Below are positions 1 through 11,938 of a stretch of 64,000 nt of DNA, piece by piece (position 1 is the first letter of the stretch; every line of letters begins with the position of its first letter). The position numbers were made by a program, and so were the translations under genes. Under the pieces are notes generated by a model that saw nothing but the letters and a program-made list of their open reading frames with translations, did not search any database and was not told the origin of the DNA. The stretch comes from an uncultured Bryobacterales bacterium. GTDB lineage: Bacteria > Acidobacteriota > Terriglobia > Bryobacterales > UBA6623. The stretch spans positions 2,680,435 through 2,744,434 of the forward strand of contig OY282420.1 of the NCBI GenBank assembly GCA_958295955.1, read 5' to 3'.

Positions 1-270
1 GACGCCGACGATTTCGAGGCGCTTCACGAATCCCTGCGTGACTCCGGTCACGCAGTTGTCGGCCAGGGAGCGCGTCAAGCCGTGCAGCGCCGCCTTGGAG
101 TCGTTTTTTCGCGTGATGCGCAGCTTCCCGTCGTCGAGCTCTGCGCCGACCCCTTCCGGAATCGGCGCGCTCAGCGCGCCCTTCGGACCCTTGACGCGCA
201 GCAGGCCGGCTTCGATCTGCACTTCCGTTCCGGCAGGAATGGGAATCGGTAATTTGCCTATTCTCGACAT
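1..270 (-). CDS. rplF: 50S ribosomal protein L6 (partial, C-terminus outside window)
   Basis: Large-subunit protein L6, which contacts 23S rRNA near the factor-binding site. The minus strand from the ATG at 268-270 reads MSRIGKLPIPIPAGTEVQI, a typical L6 start, and stays open to the window edge, giving 90 of the usual ~180 residues. It follows rpsH by 30 nt as the last visible gene of the spc part of the operon. The gene is cut by the window, not broken. Confidence 0.96.
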   Translation of the reverse strand, partial: MSRIGKLPIPIPAGTEVQIEAGLLRVKGPKGALSAPIPEGVGAELDDGKLRITRKNDSKAALHGLTRSLADNCVTGVTQGFVKRLEIVGV

Positions 271-300
271 TGCGCTCTCTTGTTCGTCTCGGCTCCCCGC

Positions 301-696
301 TCAATACACCGTGCAGAGAACTTCGCCGCCTACGCCCTGTTTTCCGGCTTCCTTGCCGGTCATCACGCCCTTCGAAGTCGTCAGGATGCAAACGCCCATG
401 CCGCCGATGACCCGCGGGATATTGTTCGAGTCGGCGTAAACGCGGCGGCCGGGTTTCGATATCCGCTTCAATTCCGAAATGATCGGACTGCGGTCGGGGC
501 GGTATTTGAGATAAACCTTGATAGTCTGCTTGTGGTCCTCGTTCGCTACGCGGTAGTTGGCCACGTAGCCCTGCTCTTTGAGGATGCGGGCAATTTCGAC
601 CTTCACCTTCGAGCCGGGGATATCGACTTTGTGGTGACGAGCCGCCAGCCCGTTGCGGATGCGGGTCAGCATGTCCGAGATGGGATCGCTATGCAT
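301..696 (-). CDS. rpsH: 30S ribosomal protein S8
   Basis: S8 binds the central domain of 16S rRNA and organises the platform; in Escherichia coli it also represses the spc operon. The 131-residue protein begins [16 protein letters not shown] and carries the expected C-terminal [17 protein letters not shown] block. Length is normal. It lies between rpsN and rplF in the standard spc order. Whether it autoregulates here is not shown by the sequence. Confidence 0.97.
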   Translation of the reverse strand: MHSDPISDMLTRIRNGLAARHHKVDIPGSKVKVEIARILKEQGYVANYRVANEDHKQTIKVYLKYRPDRSPIISELKRISKPGRRVYADSNNIPRVIGGMGVCILTTSKGVMTGKEAGKQGVGGEVLCTVY

Positions 697-721
697 GCGG
701 TCTTCTTTCCTCTTGCGCTTG

Positions 722-907
722 CTACCAACTGCTCTTGGTCACGCCCGGCAACTCGCCGCTTAACGCCAGGTTGCGAAAGCAGATGCGGCAGAGCTCGAAC
801 TTGCGCATGTATCCGCGCGGCCGCCCGCAAATCCGACAGCGGTTGCGGAAGCGGACCTTGAATTTCAATTTCTTGCGCTCGCGCGCGATTTTTGCCTGTT
901 TGGCCAT
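722..907 (-). CDS. rpsN: 30S ribosomal protein S14, zinc-binding short form
   Basis: S14 sits in the head of the small subunit. The protein has 61 residues, the short (type Z) form, and keeps both zinc-knuckle pairs: CRIC near residues 21-24 and CRIC near 40-43. It is therefore the C+ zinc-containing paralogue rather than the ~100-residue zinc-free form. It lies between rplE and rpsH as in most bacteria. Confidence 0.97.
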   Translation of the reverse strand: MAKQAKIARERKKLKFKVRFRNRCRICGRPRGYMRKFELCRICFRNLALSGELPGVTKSSW

Positions 908-928
908 CTTTTCGATTCCTGACTTGCT

Positions 929-1471
929 TTAGCTGCGGAACGGCATGCCGAGCAGCTTGAGCAGTCGAAAGCCTTCCTGATCAGTGGTTGCAGTGGTAAT
1001 AAAGGTGATGTTCATACCCTTGATCTCATCGACCTTGGTGTAATCGATTTCCGGGAAAATCGCATGTTCGCGGATGCCTAGCGTATAGTTGCCGCGGCCG
1101 TCGAGCTTCGGCGAAACGCCGCTGAAGTCGCGCACGCGGGGCAGAGCCACCGCAAGCAGCCTGTCGATGAACTCCCACATGCGCGTCCCGCGGAGCGTGG
1201 TCGTGCAGCCGATCGCAACGCCCCCGCGCAGCTTGAAGGCGGCGATCGGTTTGCGCGCCTTGGTGACGACCGGCTTCTGCCCGGCAATCGACGCCAACTC
1301 GGCAACGGCGCTGTCGAGCAGCCGCGAATTGCCGATCGCCTTGCCCATGCCCATGTTCAGCTTGACCGCGGCGATGCGGGGAACCGCCATCGGCGACTTG
1401 TAGGCGAACTCCTGCAGCAAACCCGGAGCGACTTCGTTGCGATACTTTTCTTGCAGCCGCGGCGTCGTCAT
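929..1471 (-). CDS. rplE: 50S ribosomal protein L5
   Basis: L5 binds 5S rRNA and forms part of the central protuberance. The protein has 180 residues, starts [18 protein letters not shown], and shows the conserved GMGxAIGN and [19 protein letters not shown] blocks. Its ATG overlaps the rplX stop by four bases (ATGA), which suggests translational coupling. Confidence 0.98.
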   Translation of the reverse strand: MTTPRLQEKYRNEVAPGLLQEFAYKSPMAVPRIAAVKLNMGMGKAIGNSRLLDSAVAELASIAGQKPVVTKARKPIAAFKLRGGVAIGCTTTLRGTRMWEFIDRLLAVALPRVRDFSGVSPKLDGRGNYTLGIREHAIFPEIDYTKVDEIKGMNITFITTATTDQEGFRLLKLLGMPFRS

Positions 1472-1704
1472 GATTCAGTCACCAGCTTGACGTTCGAGAG
1501 ATCCATCGCCGATTCTCTTTCGGCAATGCCGCCCTTGACCTGTTTTTGGGGATTCGGACGGACGTGCTTCTTGACCATGCTGCAGCCTTCGACCAAAACT
1601 TTTCCATGCTTGCGGTCGACCCGCAGCACGCGCCCGCGCTTGCCCTTGCTGCGCCCGGCAATCACCAGGACCGTGTCGTTCTTCTTGATCTGCGTCTTGG
1701 ACAT
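1468..1704 (-). CDS. rplX: 50S ribosomal protein L24
   Basis: L24 is an early assembly protein that nucleates folding of the 5' domain of 23S rRNA. The 78-residue product starts [20 protein letters not shown] and has the KOW motif [13 protein letters not shown] near residues 18-30. The open frame runs far upstream through rplN, but the ATG at 1702-1704 is the family start and leaves an 8-nt gap to rplN. Its end overlaps rplE by four bases. Confidence 0.97.
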   Translation of the reverse strand: MSKTQIKKNDTVLVIAGRSKGKRGRVLRVDRKHGKVLVEGCSMVKKHVRPNPQKQVKGGIAERESAMDLSNVKLVTES

Positions 1705-1712
1705 TTCGATGC

Positions 1713-2081
1713 TTAGAGAACCTCCGGAGCGAGCGAGACGATTTTCATGAAGCGCTTGTCGCGAAGCTCGCGGGCAACCGGCCCGAACACGCGCGTGCCG
1801 ACCGGCTCGCCGAGCTCGTCCACCAGCACCGCGGCGTTTTGATCGAAGCGGATGTAGCTGCCGTCTTTGCGGCGGGTTTCCTTGCGCATGCGCACGATTA
1901 CGGCGCGGACAACCGAACCTTTCTTCACGTTCGAATCCGGCGCCGCTTCCTTCACCGAAGCCATGACGATGTCGCCCAAACCGGCTTTCTTTCCGGTCGA
2001 GCCGCCGCGCGGCAAAATGCACTGCAGCCGGCGCGCGCCGGAATTATCCGCAACCGCCAACTTCGTTTGCATGCCGATCAT
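1713..2081 (-). CDS. rplN: 50S ribosomal protein L14
   Basis: L14 forms part of an intersubunit bridge. The protein has 122 residues and contains the hallmark ADNSGARxLQCI near residues 11-22 and the [17 protein letters not shown] block. The family usually starts at the second methionine ([12 protein letters not shown]), so the true start may be the ATG three codons in. The gene order rpsQ-rplN-rplX is standard. Confidence 0.98.
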   Translation of the reverse strand: MIGMQTKLAVADNSGARRLQCILPRGGSTGKKAGLGDIVMASVKEAAPDSNVKKGSVVRAVIVRMRKETRRKDGSYIRFDQNAAVLVDELGEPVGTRVFGPVARELRDKRFMKIVSLAPEVL

Positions 2082-2126
2082 AGCCGTTTCTTCCCCTTCG
2101 ACTCGAGTCTTCTGCGCGCGCTGCCG

Positions 2127-2435
2127 CTAGCTTGCCTTCGCCTTGCGCCGGCGCCGAACGTTGATCTCGACCTGCGTCGACTTCAGGATCACTTTCTCCA
2201 GCAGCCAGCACTTGTTCTTCGACAGCGGACGGCACTCGACGATGCGCACGCGGTCGCCCATTTTGGCGAGTCCGCTCTCGTCGTGCGCCAGAAATTTCTT
2301 CTTGCGCGTGATATAGCGGCGATAGAGCGGATGCGGCACGCGGCGGCTGACTTCCACGACGATGGTTTTTTCCATCTTGGTCGAGACGACCTCACCGATC
2401 TTGCGGTTCTTGCGCGGTTTTTTCTCTTCAGCCAT
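2127..2435 (-). CDS. rpsQ: 30S ribosomal protein S17
   Basis: S17 is a primary 16S rRNA binder in the body of the small subunit. The protein has 102 residues. It shows the S17 core [19 protein letters not shown] followed by [18 protein letters not shown]. It is slightly longer than the usual ~85 residues because of basic ends. It follows rpmC with a 2-nt gap. Confidence 0.97.
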   Translation of the reverse strand: MAEEKKPRKNRKIGEVVSTKMEKTIVVEVSRRVPHPLYRRYITRKKKFLAHDESGLAKMGDRVRIVECRPLSKNKCWLLEKVILKSTQVEINVRRRRKAKAS

Positions 2436-2437
2436 CG

Positions 2438-2638
2438 TCAGTTTCCTTCCGCCCGATTTTTCTGGTTCATTGCGGTCAGAATGCGCGCCAGGTCTTTCTT
2501 CGTCGCGCGGTATTTTTTGATGCCGTCGGTCTGTCCCATCGAGATTTGAAAGCGCAGGCGAAAAAGTTGCTCGCGCGCCTCGCTCTCTTTGCCCCGCAGC
2601 TCGACAGCGGTCATGTCGCGGTACTCGGCAGCGGTCAC
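2438..2638 (-). CDS. rpmC: 50S ribosomal protein L29
   Basis: L29 is a small helical-hairpin protein beside the polypeptide exit tunnel. The 66-residue product has the typical pattern [19 protein letters not shown] and a C-terminal [14 protein letters not shown] helix. Its ATG overlaps the rplP stop by four bases, suggesting coupled translation. It lies between rplP and rpsQ as expected. Confidence 0.96.
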   Translation of the reverse strand: MTAAEYRDMTAVELRGKESEAREQLFRLRFQISMGQTDGIKKYRATKKDLARILTAMNQKNRAEGN

Positions 2639-3057
2639 AACAGGCCTCCCGATTGCCGGCTGACGAATTTTGTCTTGATCGGCAGCTTGTGCGCCGCCAG
2701 CTTCATCGCCCGCTGCGCGATTTCTTCGGGAACTCCCTCGACTTCAAACATCATGCGGCCGGGCTTGACCACCGCGACCCATTGCTCGGGCGCTCCCTTG
2801 CCTTTGCCCATGCGTGTTTCGGCCGGTTTCTTGGTGATGGGCTTGTCGGGGAAAATGCGGATCCACAGTTTGCCGCCGCGCCGCACATGCCGGGTGATGG
2901 CCACGCGCGCCGCCTCGATTTGCCGGTCGGTAATCCATGCGGTTTCCAGCGACTTCAGCCCGAAATCGCCGAAATCGAGACCCGACCCGCGCCAAGCCTT
3001 GCCGCGGCGCTTGCCGCGATGCACCTTGCGGTGCTTGACTTTTCTCGGCATCAACAT
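2635..3057 (-). CDS. rplP: 50S ribosomal protein L16
   Basis: L16 helps position A-site tRNA on the large subunit. The protein has 140 residues, starts [15 protein letters not shown], and contains the family blocks [19 protein letters not shown] and [20 protein letters not shown]. The in-frame ATG two codons later (MPRKVK) is the more usual start and cannot be excluded. It lies between rpsC and rpmC. Confidence 0.98.
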   Translation of the reverse strand: MLMPRKVKHRKVHRGKRRGKAWRGSGLDFGDFGLKSLETAWITDRQIEAARVAITRHVRRGGKLWIRIFPDKPITKKPAETRMGKGKGAPEQWVAVVKPGRMMFEVEGVPEEIAQRAMKLAAHKLPIKTKFVSRQSGGLL

Positions 3058-3076
3058 AACAGTGCTCTCTTAAGCC

Positions 3077-4018
3077 TCAATCCTTCTTTGCCGCTCCGGC
3101 ATCGCTCTCGGGCGCGGGCGCCTCCGGCTCTGCGGACGCTGCGGCCGCGAGAGGCGGCCGGAACGGCGCCGGGCCGTCGCCGGCGGGCGGCGTTGCAGGC
3201 GCGGCGGCGGGAGCCTCGTCAGGCGCCGCCGGAGCCGGGGCTGTTCCGGCTTCGGCCGCAGCGGCTTTGCCGGCAGCGGGCGCTGCGTCCTCTTCGCGCG
3301 GGCGCCGCTTGCGCTCGGCTTGCGCGCGGGCGTCGCGCCGCCGCGCCGGCTCCGGATCGCCTTTGCCTGACTTCTGCAGCGACACGGACCCGGCGTCGAT
3401 GATTTCGCCCTTGTATATCCAGCATTTGACGCCGATTACGCCGTACGTCGTGTGCGCTTCGCACAAACCGTAATCGATGTCCGCGCGCAGCGTTTGCAAC
3501 GGCAGACGGCCGTGAAGCTGCCATTCGCTGCGGGCGATCATCTTGCCGTTCAGACGACCCGCAACCCAAATCTTGATTCCCTTGCAGCCGAAACGCTGCG
3601 CCGAATCGACGGCCTTGCGCATCGCGCGGCGGTAAGCCACGCGCTTTTCGATCTGCAACGCCACGGATTCGGCAACGAGCTGCGCATCGAGCTCGGGACG
3701 GTAAATTTCTTGAATGTCGATGTAAATTTCGCGCTTGGTCCGTTCCTGCAATTCGGCTTTCAGCTTTTCGATTTCCGCGCCGCGCTTGCCGATGATCAGG
3801 CCGGGCCGGGGCGTGCGGATCGTGATGCGCAGCTTATTGCCCGGCCGCTCGAGCTCGACCGAGCTGATGCCGACGGCCTTGAGACGCTTGCGCAATTGCT
3901 CCTTGAGCTTGACGTCTTCGTAAACCAGGTTCGCGTAGCCCTGCTCCGCGTACCAATGCGACCGCCAAGTCTTGGTATAACCGAGCCGAAACCCGTAAGG
4001 ATGTACTTTCTGCCCCAT
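3077..4018 (-). CDS. rpsC: 30S ribosomal protein S3 with long C-terminal tail
   Basis: S3 lines the mRNA entry channel. Residues 1-213 are ordinary S3: start [15 protein letters not shown]-domain loop [15 protein letters not shown] near 72-86, and the C-terminal domain ending [12 protein letters not shown] near 195-206. From about 215 to 313 comes an extra tail of ~99 residues, first basic ([17 protein letters not shown]) and then rich in Ala, Pro and Glu. Most bacterial S3 proteins are 210-240 residues. The start abuts the rplV stop with no gap. The tail looks disordered; its role is unknown. Confidence 0.98.
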   Translation of the reverse strand: MGQKVHPYGFRLGYTKTWRSHWYAEQGYANLVYEDVKLKEQLRKRLKAVGISSVELERPGNKLRITIRTPRPGLIIGKRGAEIEKLKAELQERTKREIYIDIQEIYRPELDAQLVAESVALQIEKRVAYRRAMRKAVDSAQRFGCKGIKIWVAGRLNGKMIARSEWQLHGRLPLQTLRADIDYGLCEAHTTYGVIGVKCWIYKGEIIDAGSVSLQKSGKGDPEPARRRDARAQAERKRRPREEDAAPAAGKAAAAEAGTAPAPAAPDEAPAAAPATPPAGDGPAPFRPPLAAAASAEPEAPAPESDAGAAKKD

Positions 4019-4408
4019 TCAGTCCCCTTTCCGAGCGTGCTGTTCGGAAGCCCCCTCCTCTTCGTCGATCTCGTCCGGCCGGCCGTCGGAGACGGTCACG
4101 ACAATGTGCGCCATGCGGTGAACGTAACGGTGCGAGCGGCCCATCGGCGCGGGGCGCATGCGCTTGGCCCGCGGACCCTCGTTCACGTAGATCGATTCGA
4201 TCACCAACTCGTCCACGTTCGCGCCCCGGTCGTCGGCATTGGCGACCGCCGATTCGAGCACCTTTTGAATCTGCGCCGCCGTCCGCTTGTTGATGTGGCG
4301 CAGCGCCGTCAACGCCGCGTCCACGCCCAGACGGCGAACCCGGTCGGCGACCAGGCGCGCCTTCTGCGGCGAAACCTTCACGTAATTCCATTTGGCCGTT
4401 GCGCGCAT
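4019..4408 (-). CDS. rplV: 50S ribosomal protein L22
   Basis: L22 lines the peptide exit tunnel with an extended beta-hairpin. The 129-residue protein starts MRATAKWNYVKVSPQKARLV and keeps the hairpin sequence GPRAKRMRPAPMGRSHRY, the site where macrolide-resistance changes usually occur; nothing unusual is seen there. A C-terminal stretch of ~20 mostly acidic residues (DEIDEEEGASEQ) exceeds the usual ~110-residue family length. Confidence 0.97.
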   Translation of the reverse strand: MRATAKWNYVKVSPQKARLVADRVRRLGVDAALTALRHINKRTAAQIQKVLESAVANADDRGANVDELVIESIYVNEGPRAKRMRPAPMGRSHRYVHRMAHIVVTVSDGRPDEIDEEEGASEQHARKGD

Positions 4409-4426
4409 TGCTCTCGTGCTCTTCTT

Positions 4427-4708
4427 CTATGCCCCTCGGCCTGACTTTGCGCTGCCGGCGTGACCGCGAAACGTGCGGGTCACGGCAAATTCGCCGAGTT
4501 TGTGCCCGACCATGTTCTCGGTAATGAACACCGGAATGAACTTCTTGCCGTTATAGACGGCGATGGTGTGGTTCACCCACTCGGGCAGAATCGTCGAGCG
4601 GCGCGACCAGGTCTTGACCACCCTCTTCCTGCTCGCGGTGTTGAGCATCTCGACTTTGCGGTGGAGGTGCTCGTCGTAAAACGGCCCCTTTTTTAGCGAA
4701 CGACCCAT
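4427..4708 (-). CDS. rpsS: 30S ribosomal protein S19
   Basis: S19 lies in the head of the small subunit and contacts the A-site finger. The 93-residue product starts [15 protein letters not shown] and contains the signature blocks [19 protein letters not shown] and [18 protein letters not shown]. Length is normal. It lies 9 nt downstream of rplB. Confidence 0.98.
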   Translation of the reverse strand: MGRSLKKGPFYDEHLHRKVEMLNTASRKRVVKTWSRRSTILPEWVNHTIAVYNGKKFIPVFITENMVGHKLGEFAVTRTFRGHAGSAKSGRGA

Positions 4709-4717
4709 TGCGCCGAA

Positions 4718-5557
<840 letters not shown>

Positions 5558-5582
5558 GGTTTTCTTCGCTTGCTCGCGGCGC

Positions 5583-5870
5583 CTATATGCGGGCGTACTC
5601 GATCATCTTCTCTCCGGCCTTGAGTTTCACGTATGCCTTCTTCCATTTTGCCTGCCGTCCGGAGTAACGGCCGCGGCGCTTCATCTTGCCGATGAAATTC
5701 GAGGTGCGCACGCTGTCAACGTTCACATTGAATATCTTGTGGACCGCGTTCTTGACGTCGGTCTTGGTCGCCTCGGGATGAACCTTGAAGCACAGCGTCT
5801 GCTCTTCGGCGCGGATGGCCTCTGATTTTTCGGTAATCAGCGGACCGCGAACGACTTGATAGGGACTCAT
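5583..5870 (-). CDS. rplW: 50S ribosomal protein L23
   Basis: L23 sits at the tunnel exit and is the docking site for trigger factor and signal recognition particle. The 95-residue protein reads [20 protein letters not shown], with the family pattern [21 protein letters not shown] and the [19 protein letters not shown] end. Its ATG overlaps the rplD stop by four bases. Confidence 0.98.
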   Translation of the reverse strand: MSPYQVVRGPLITEKSEAIRAEEQTLCFKVHPEATKTDVKNAVHKIFNVNVDSVRTSNFIGKMKRRGRYSGRQAKWKKAYVKLKAGEKMIEYARI

Positions 5871-6496
5871 GCCAATGCCTCACAACATTTCCGGGCGGCC
5901 GCCGCGGAGATCAGTATCCGCTCGTGTCCGAGCACGGAGTACGGGTCCAGACCGCGGCTTCCGATCAGAGTCACGCCGGGGATATTCCGGCTCGACCGCT
6001 CGAGATTCACGTTGTCTTCGTTTTCGACAACCAGCACCTTGCGGCCGGCGCCCAGCGCGCCCAAAACGCCGTCGAACGTCTTCGTCTTGTGGTCGGCCAG
6101 CGTGAAATCCTGAACGACCGTCACCGCGCCGTCGTTCAACTGCGCCGTAAGCGCGGAGCGCAGCGCGCCGCGAAACATCTTGCGCGGCAGCCCCTGCGCG
6201 TAGCTGCGCGGGCGCGGGCCGTGAGTCGTCGAGCCGCCGCGCCAGAGCGTCGAGCGGATCGAGCCGACGCGGGCGCGGCCCGTTCCCTTTTGCCGCCAGG
6301 GCTTCTTGCCCGAGCCCGACACTTCGCCGCGGCTCTTCGTCTTGTGGGCGCCTGCGCGCCCGGCGGCCCGATACGCGGTCACGGCCTGATGAATCAGCGA
6401 CTCGTTGACCGCAACGCCGAAAACGCTGTCGGCAAGCTCGAGCTCGGCGACCTTCTCGTTCGTCAGATCTACAACGTCAACCGTCGGCATCTGCAT
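5867..6496 (-). CDS. rplD: 50S ribosomal protein L4
   Basis: L4 reaches into the exit tunnel; in E. coli it also attenuates the S10 operon. The 209-residue protein contains the tunnel-loop block TKSRGEVSGSGKKPWRQKGTG near residues 52-72 and GGSTTHGPRPRSYAQGLPRK. Its ATG lies directly after the rplC stop with no spacer. No L4-type attenuator is recognisable ahead of rpsJ. Confidence 0.98.
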   Translation of the reverse strand: MQMPTVDVVDLTNEKVAELELADSVFGVAVNESLIHQAVTAYRAAGRAGAHKTKSRGEVSGSGKKPWRQKGTGRARVGSIRSTLWRGGSTTHGPRPRSYAQGLPRKMFRGALRSALTAQLNDGAVTVVQDFTLADHKTKTFDGVLGALGAGRKVLVVENEDNVNLERSSRNIPGVTLIGSRGLDPYSVLGHERILISAAAARKCCEALA

Positions 6497-7129
6497 TTAC
6501 CCCGCGCTGCGGATCGTCACGTATCCGCCGTTCGCGCCCGGAACCGCCCCGCGCACCAAAATCACATTGTCGTCGGGCAGCACCTTGACGATCTCGAGAC
6601 CCTTCGCCGTGACGCGCTTGTTGCCCATCTGACCCGGCAAGCGCATGCCTTTGAGCACGCGCGACGGATAGGAGCTTTGCCCGATGGAGCCGGGAGCGCG
6701 ATGGAACATGGCGCCGTGAGTCGCCGGCCCGCCGGCGAAGCCGTGGCGCTTGACCACGCCCTGAAAGCCCTTGCCCTTGCTCTTGCCGATGACATCGACA
6801 CGCTGCTTGATCTTGAAGTCCGCGGCCAGAATCCGGTCTCCCGGCTTGTACGCGGAATCGGCCGCCCCATCGAGACGGAACTCGCGGAGGAACCTGGCGG
6901 GCTCGACGCCGACTTTCGCGAAGTGGCCTTTCACGGGCTTGTTGACGCGGCGGTCCTTGACGAAATCGACAAGGCCGACCTGAATCGCCTCGTAGCCGTC
7001 TTTCGCCGCGCTCTTGCGCTGCACGACGACACAGGGTCCCGCTTGCAGAACGGTTACCGGCTCCACGCGCCCTGCCGCATCGAAGAACTGCGTCATGCCG
7101 ATTTTCTTTCCCAATATCCCCGGCGCCAT
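6497..7129 (-). CDS. rplC: 50S ribosomal protein L3
   Basis: L3 is an early assembly protein whose loop approaches the peptidyl-transferase centre. The 210-residue product starts [20 protein letters not shown] and contains [21 protein letters not shown] and the central loop [20 protein letters not shown]. Length is normal. It lies 52 nt after rpsJ. Confidence 0.98.
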   Translation of the reverse strand: MAPGILGKKIGMTQFFDAAGRVEPVTVLQAGPCVVVQRKSAAKDGYEAIQVGLVDFVKDRRVNKPVKGHFAKVGVEPARFLREFRLDGAADSAYKPGDRILAADFKIKQRVDVIGKSKGKGFQGVVKRHGFAGGPATHGAMFHRAPGSIGQSSYPSRVLKGMRLPGQMGNKRVTAKGLEIVKVLPDDNVILVRGAVPGANGGYVTIRSAG

Positions 7130-7181
7130 AATCTAAAGTCTTTCTGCTGCAATTCGCCTTGCCGCGATCCGTTCGCTCCCG

Positions 7182-7499
7182 CTACGTCCCGAATGCCTTG
7201 ATTTCCACGTCCACGCCGGCGGGAAGATCGAGCCGCATCAGCGCATCGACCGTGTCCTGCGTCGGCTCCAGAATGTCGAGCAGCCGCTTGTGCGTGCGAA
7301 TCTCGAACTGCTCGCGCGAGCGCTTGTCCGTGTGTACCGAGCGCAATACGGTGTACTTGTTCTTGATCGTCGGCAGGGGAATCGGCCCGGCGACCTGAGC
7401 GCCCGTCCGTTTTGCAGTGCTGACGATCTCGCCCGTCGAATGATCGAGCACGCGGTGATCGTAAGCCTTGAGGCGGATTCTGATTCGTTCTTGCGGCAT
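7182..7499 (-). CDS. rpsJ: 30S ribosomal protein S10 / NusE
   Basis: S10 is a head protein of the small subunit and, as NusE, a transcription antitermination factor. The 105-residue protein starts [20 protein letters not shown] and has [20 protein letters not shown] near residues 37-56. The frame continues ten codons upstream to another possible start, but the ATG at 7497-7499 is the family start. It lies 44 nt after tuf with no visible terminator, so the str and S10 parts appear joined. Confidence 0.98.
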   Translation of the reverse strand: MPQERIRIRLKAYDHRVLDHSTGEIVSTAKRTGAQVAGPIPLPTIKNKYTVLRSVHTDKRSREQFEIRTHKRLLDILEPTQDTVDALMRLDLPAGVDVEIKAFGT

Positions 7500-7543
7500 G
7501 GTTTGCACTCGGCAAGGCCGGCGCGCCAAGCGCCGGCATCGCG

Positions 7544-8734
<1,191 letters not shown>

Positions 8735-8768
8735 CTCGTCCCCCCTTCGTTTCCGACAGTCGCAACCC

Positions 8769-10856
8769 TTAGCGAACAACCTTTCCCGTGACTCGATTCA
8801 CAATTTCTTCCTGCACCTTCGCCGGCGCTTCTTCGTAGCCGTTGAGGTGCATGGTGTAGCTGCCGCGGCCCTGTGTCCGCGAGCGCAATTCCGTCGCGTA
8901 GCCGAACATTTCGGCCAGCGGCACGTAACTCTTGATGACCTGCGTGGAGCCGCGCAGCTCCATGCCTTCGATGCGTCCGCGGCGCGTGTTGAGGTCGCCG
9001 ATGACGTCGCCCATGTACTCTTCCGGGACGATCACTTCGACGGCCATCACCGGCTCGAGCAAAACGGCCGCGGCCTTGCGCGCCGCGTCTTTCCAGGCCA
9101 TCGAGCCGGCAATCTTGAAGGCGACTTCGGAACTGTCGACTTCGTGGAAGCTGCCGTCGTAAACCGTTACCCGCACGCCGACCGTTTCGTAGCCGGCGAG
9201 ATAGCCGGAAGACATCGCTTCCTTCACGCCGTGGCCGACGTGCGGAATGAACTCTTTGGGGATGGCGCCGCCCACGATCTCGCTGACGAACTCGATCTCG
9301 TCGCCGTCGATCGGCTCGACCCGAATTTTGCAATGGCCGTATTGCCCGCGGCCGCCCGACTGGCGCACGAAACGCCCTTCGCCCCGGTCGGCTCTTCTGA
9401 TCGTTTCGCGGTAGGCGACCTGGGGCCGCCCGACGTTGGCGGCGACCTGAAACTCGCGCATCAAGCGGTCAACGAGAATCTCCAGGTGCAACTCGCCCAT
9501 CCCCGAAAGAACCGTCTGATTCGTCTCCCTGTCGGTATGCACGGTAAAGGTCGGGTCTTCTTTCGAGAGCTTCGCCAGCGCCATGCCGATCTTCTGCTGA
9601 TCGGCCTTGGTCTTCGGCTCGATCGCCAGAGAGAGCACCGGGGTCGGAAAATCGATTTCCTCGAGGACAATCGGATGCTTTTCGTCGCAAATGGTGTCGC
9701 CGGTCTGGACTGTCCTCAGCCCCACGACGCCGAGAATTTCGCCGCTCCGCGCCTCGCGCACGTCTTCGCGTTTGTTGGCATGCATGCGCAGCAGGCGGCC
9801 GATGCGTTCCTTGCGCCCCTTGGCCACGTTGAAGACGCTCTCGCCGGCCCGGAACGTACCCGAATAGACCCGGATGAAGGCCAACTGCCCGATAAACGGA
9901 TCGGTCAGGATCTTGAATACCAGAGCGGAAAACGGCGTATCGTCGGACGCCTCGCGGATCAGCGCGCCCGTGCCGTCGAGCGCCGCTCCCTGCACGGCGG
10001 GAACATCGACCGGCGAAGGCAGGTAATCGACCACGGCGTCGAGCAAACGCTGCACGCCCTTGTACTTGAAGGCCGACCCGCACAGCACGGGCGTAATCTT
10101 GATGGCGACCGTCGCGCGGCGAATGGCCCGGCGCAACTCTTCTTCGCCGATCGCGGCGCCCTCCACGTATTTCTCGAAGATCGCCTCGTCTTCCTCGGCG
10201 AGCTTCTCGATCATCTTGGTGCGGCGGTCGGCCGCCTCTTCCAGCATGTCATCGGGAATCTCGCCGACTTCGTACTCGGCGCCGAGCGTTTCGTCGCGCC
10301 ACAGGATGGCTTTCATCTCGACGAGGTCGACGACGCCCTTGAGCTTGTCCTCCACGCCGATGGGCAACTGAATCGCCAGCGGATTGGCCTTCAGCCGGTC
10401 GATCATCGTCTGCACGGCATAGTCGAAATTCGCGCCGGCGCGGTCCATCTTGTTGATGAACGCGAGGCGCGGAACGCGGTACTTGTCGGCCTGCCGCCAA
10501 ACGGTTTCCGACTGCGGCTGCACGCCCGCCACGGCATCGAACAAGGCGATCGCGCCGTCGAGCACGCGCAGCGAGCGCTCGACCTCGGCCGTGAAATCGA
10601 CGTGGCCCGGCGTATCGATGATGTTGATCCGGTGATCCTTCCAGAAGCAGGTCGTGGCCGCGGAGGTGATCGTGATGCCGCGCTCCTGCTCCTGCTCCAT
10701 GTAGTCCATGGTGGCGGTGCCGTCATGAACCTCGCCCATGCGGTGCAGGCGCCCCGTGTAGTAGAGAATGCGCTCCGTCGTCGTGGTCTTGCCGGCGTCG
10801 ATATGCGCGGCAATACCGATATTGCGGTATCTGTTCAGGGGGACGTCGCGGGGCAT
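8769..10856 (-). CDS. fusA: translation elongation factor G
   Basis: EF-G drives translocation by GTP hydrolysis. The 695-residue protein starts [20 protein letters not shown], with P-loop AHIDAGKTT at 17-25, DTPGHVDF near 84-91 and FINKMDRAG near 136-144, followed by domains II-V ending [10 protein letters not shown]. Length is that of canonical EF-G (about 690-700). It lies between rpsG (19 nt away) and tuf (34 nt) in the classic str order. Confidence 0.98.
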   Translation of the reverse strand: MPRDVPLNRYRNIGIAAHIDAGKTTTTERILYYTGRLHRMGEVHDGTATMDYMEQEQERGITITSAATTCFWKDHRINIIDTPGHVDFTAEVERSLRVLDGAIALFDAVAGVQPQSETVWRQADKYRVPRLAFINKMDRAGANFDYAVQTMIDRLKANPLAIQLPIGVEDKLKGVVDLVEMKAILWRDETLGAEYEVGEIPDDMLEEAADRRTKMIEKLAEEDEAIFEKYVEGAAIGEEELRRAIRRATVAIKITPVLCGSAFKYKGVQRLLDAVVDYLPSPVDVPAVQGAALDGTGALIREASDDTPFSALVFKILTDPFIGQLAFIRVYSGTFRAGESVFNVAKGRKERIGRLLRMHANKREDVREARSGEILGVVGLRTVQTGDTICDEKHPIVLEEIDFPTPVLSLAIEPKTKADQQKIGMALAKLSKEDPTFTVHTDRETNQTVLSGMGELHLEILVDRLMREFQVAANVGRPQVAYRETIRRADRGEGRFVRQSGGRGQYGHCKIRVEPIDGDEIEFVSEIVGGAIPKEFIPHVGHGVKEAMSSGYLAGYETVGVRVTVYDGSFHEVDSSEVAFKIAGSMAWKDAARKAAAVLLEPVMAVEVIVPEEYMGDVIGDLNTRRGRIEGMELRGSTQVIKSYVPLAEMFGYATELRSRTQGRGSYTMHLNGYEEAPAKVQEEIVNRVTGKVVR

Positions 10857-10875
10857 GGCGCTTTACCGTTTCGAC

Positions 10876-11346
10876 TTACCAGCGGAAATGCGCGAAAGCC
10901 TTGTTGGCCTCCGCCATCCGGTGGACATCGTCCTTTTTCTTGATGGAGCTTCCTCTGCCGTGAGCCGCATCGAGGAGCTCGGCGCCCAAGCGCTCGGCCA
11001 TGCGGTATTCGCTGCGCGAGCGCGCATTGCCGATGATCCAGCGCAAAGCCAGCGACAAGCGGCGGTTGGGGCGCACCTCGATCGGCACCTGATAGTTCGC
11101 GCCGCCGACGCGCCGCGATTTCACCTCGACGACGGGCTTGCAGCTTTCGACCGCCTTCTTGAAAATCGGCAGCGGGTCCTCGCCCGCGCGCTCGCGGACA
11201 ATCTCCATAGCCTCGTAGAAAATCTTCTCCGACACCGATTTCTTGCCGTCCCACATCATGCAGTTGATGAACTTCGACACCAGCGTCGAGTTGTACAACG
11301 AGTCCGGCACGGGAACGCGTTGGGGAACTTCTCGTCTGCGCGGCAT
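10876..11346 (-). CDS. rpsG: 30S ribosomal protein S7
   Basis: S7 nucleates assembly of the 16S 3' domain and borders the E site; in E. coli it represses the str operon by binding the rpsL-rpsG junction. The 156-residue protein starts [20 protein letters not shown] and contains [20 protein letters not shown]. The rpsL-rpsG gap here is only 10 nt, too short for the E. coli type S7 target, so any control must lie elsewhere. Confidence 0.98.
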   Translation of the reverse strand: MPRRREVPQRVPVPDSLYNSTLVSKFINCMMWDGKKSVSEKIFYEAMEIVRERAGEDPLPIFKKAVESCKPVVEVKSRRVGGANYQVPIEVRPNRRLSLALRWIIGNARSRSEYRMAERLGAELLDAAHGRGSSIKKKDDVHRMAEANKAFAHFRW

Positions 11347-11356
11347 CTCTTCTTCC

Positions 11357-11731
11357 TTACTTCTTCGGGCGCTTGGCGCCGTACTTGCTGCGGGCCTGGC
11401 GCCTGTCGGCCACGCCCGATGCGTCGAGCGTGCCGCGCACCACGTGATAGCGGACGCCGGGCAGGTCTTTCACGCGGCCGCCGCGAATCAGCACGATCGA
11501 GTGCTCCTGCAAGTTGTGGCCGACGCCCGGAATATAAGTTGTCACTTCGATGCCGTTCGTCAGCCGGACGCGCGCGACCTTGCGCAGCGCCGAGTTCGGC
11601 TTCTTCGGGGTCACGGTGTAAACGCGCGTGCAGACGCCCCTCTTCTGCGGGCATTTCTGCAAGGCCGGCGAAGCGGTTCCATACTTCGGCGCCTTGCGGC
11701 CTTTGCGTACTAACTGGTTGAACGTCGGCAC
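11357..11731 (-). CDS. rpsL: 30S ribosomal protein S12 (GTG start)
   Basis: S12 governs decoding fidelity. The 124-residue protein reads (M)[17 protein letters not shown] and keeps [20 protein letters not shown] and [17 protein letters not shown]; the streptomycin-relevant lysines in KKPNS and RVKDLPG are wild type. The start is the GTG at 11729-11731, preceded by GGAG about 8 nt upstream; the frame stays open 32 codons further but those residues do not fit S12. First gene of the operon, behind a structured leader of about 340 nt. Confidence 0.98.
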   Translation of the reverse strand: MPTFNQLVRKGRKAPKYGTASPALQKCPQKRGVCTRVYTVTPKKPNSALRKVARVRLTNGIEVTTYIPGVGHNLQEHSIVLIRGGRVKDLPGVRYHVVRGTLDASGVADRRQARSKYGAKRPKK

Positions 11732-11757
11732 GATTTCCTGCTCCTGTCTCGTCCTTT

Positions 11758-11857
11758 CCAGACGGCCCCTCGACCGCTGCGGTTTCCTCTGCGCGGCAGC
11801 TCCTGCGAGCCGTTGCCGCGCACACAAAATCCCTGTCGTCTCTGTCTATCCGTCTGG
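11758..11857 (-). promoter_or_regulatory. nested stem-loop in the rpsL leader
   Basis: An outer perfect 8-bp inverted repeat (CCAGACGG at 11758-11765 with CCGTCTGG at 11850-11857) encloses a strong inner hairpin. In the inner one, GCGCGGCAGCTC at 11791-11802 pairs with GAGC at 11807-11810 and TGCCGCGC at 11814-11821, leaving a 3-nt bulge and a CTGC tetraloop. The element ends 26 nt before the rpsL GTG. It is not followed by a U tract, so it is not a terminator; a binding site for an autoregulating ribosomal protein is possible but unproven. Confidence 0.6.
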
Positions 11858-11909
11858 TTCAGCCGTCTCCGCCATAACGACCCCCGGGAGGAGGTTTTTC
11901 GGCGGCAAC

Positions 11910-11938
11910 GCCCCAGCGTAGCTTCCACTCGTTGGGGC
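11910..11938 (-). promoter_or_regulatory. second hairpin in the rpsL leader
   Basis: GCCCCA at 11910-11915 pairs with TGGGGC at 11933-11938. In the minus-strand RNA the helix continues after one A.C mismatch with two further pairs. It lies upstream of the nested stem-loop and adds to the view that the leader is structured. Confidence 0.45.

Noticed and set aside
7182-7529. Longer start for rpsJ ten codons upstream
   Set aside because: The extra residues [10 protein letters not shown] are not part of S10, and the internal ATG gives the conserved N-terminus.
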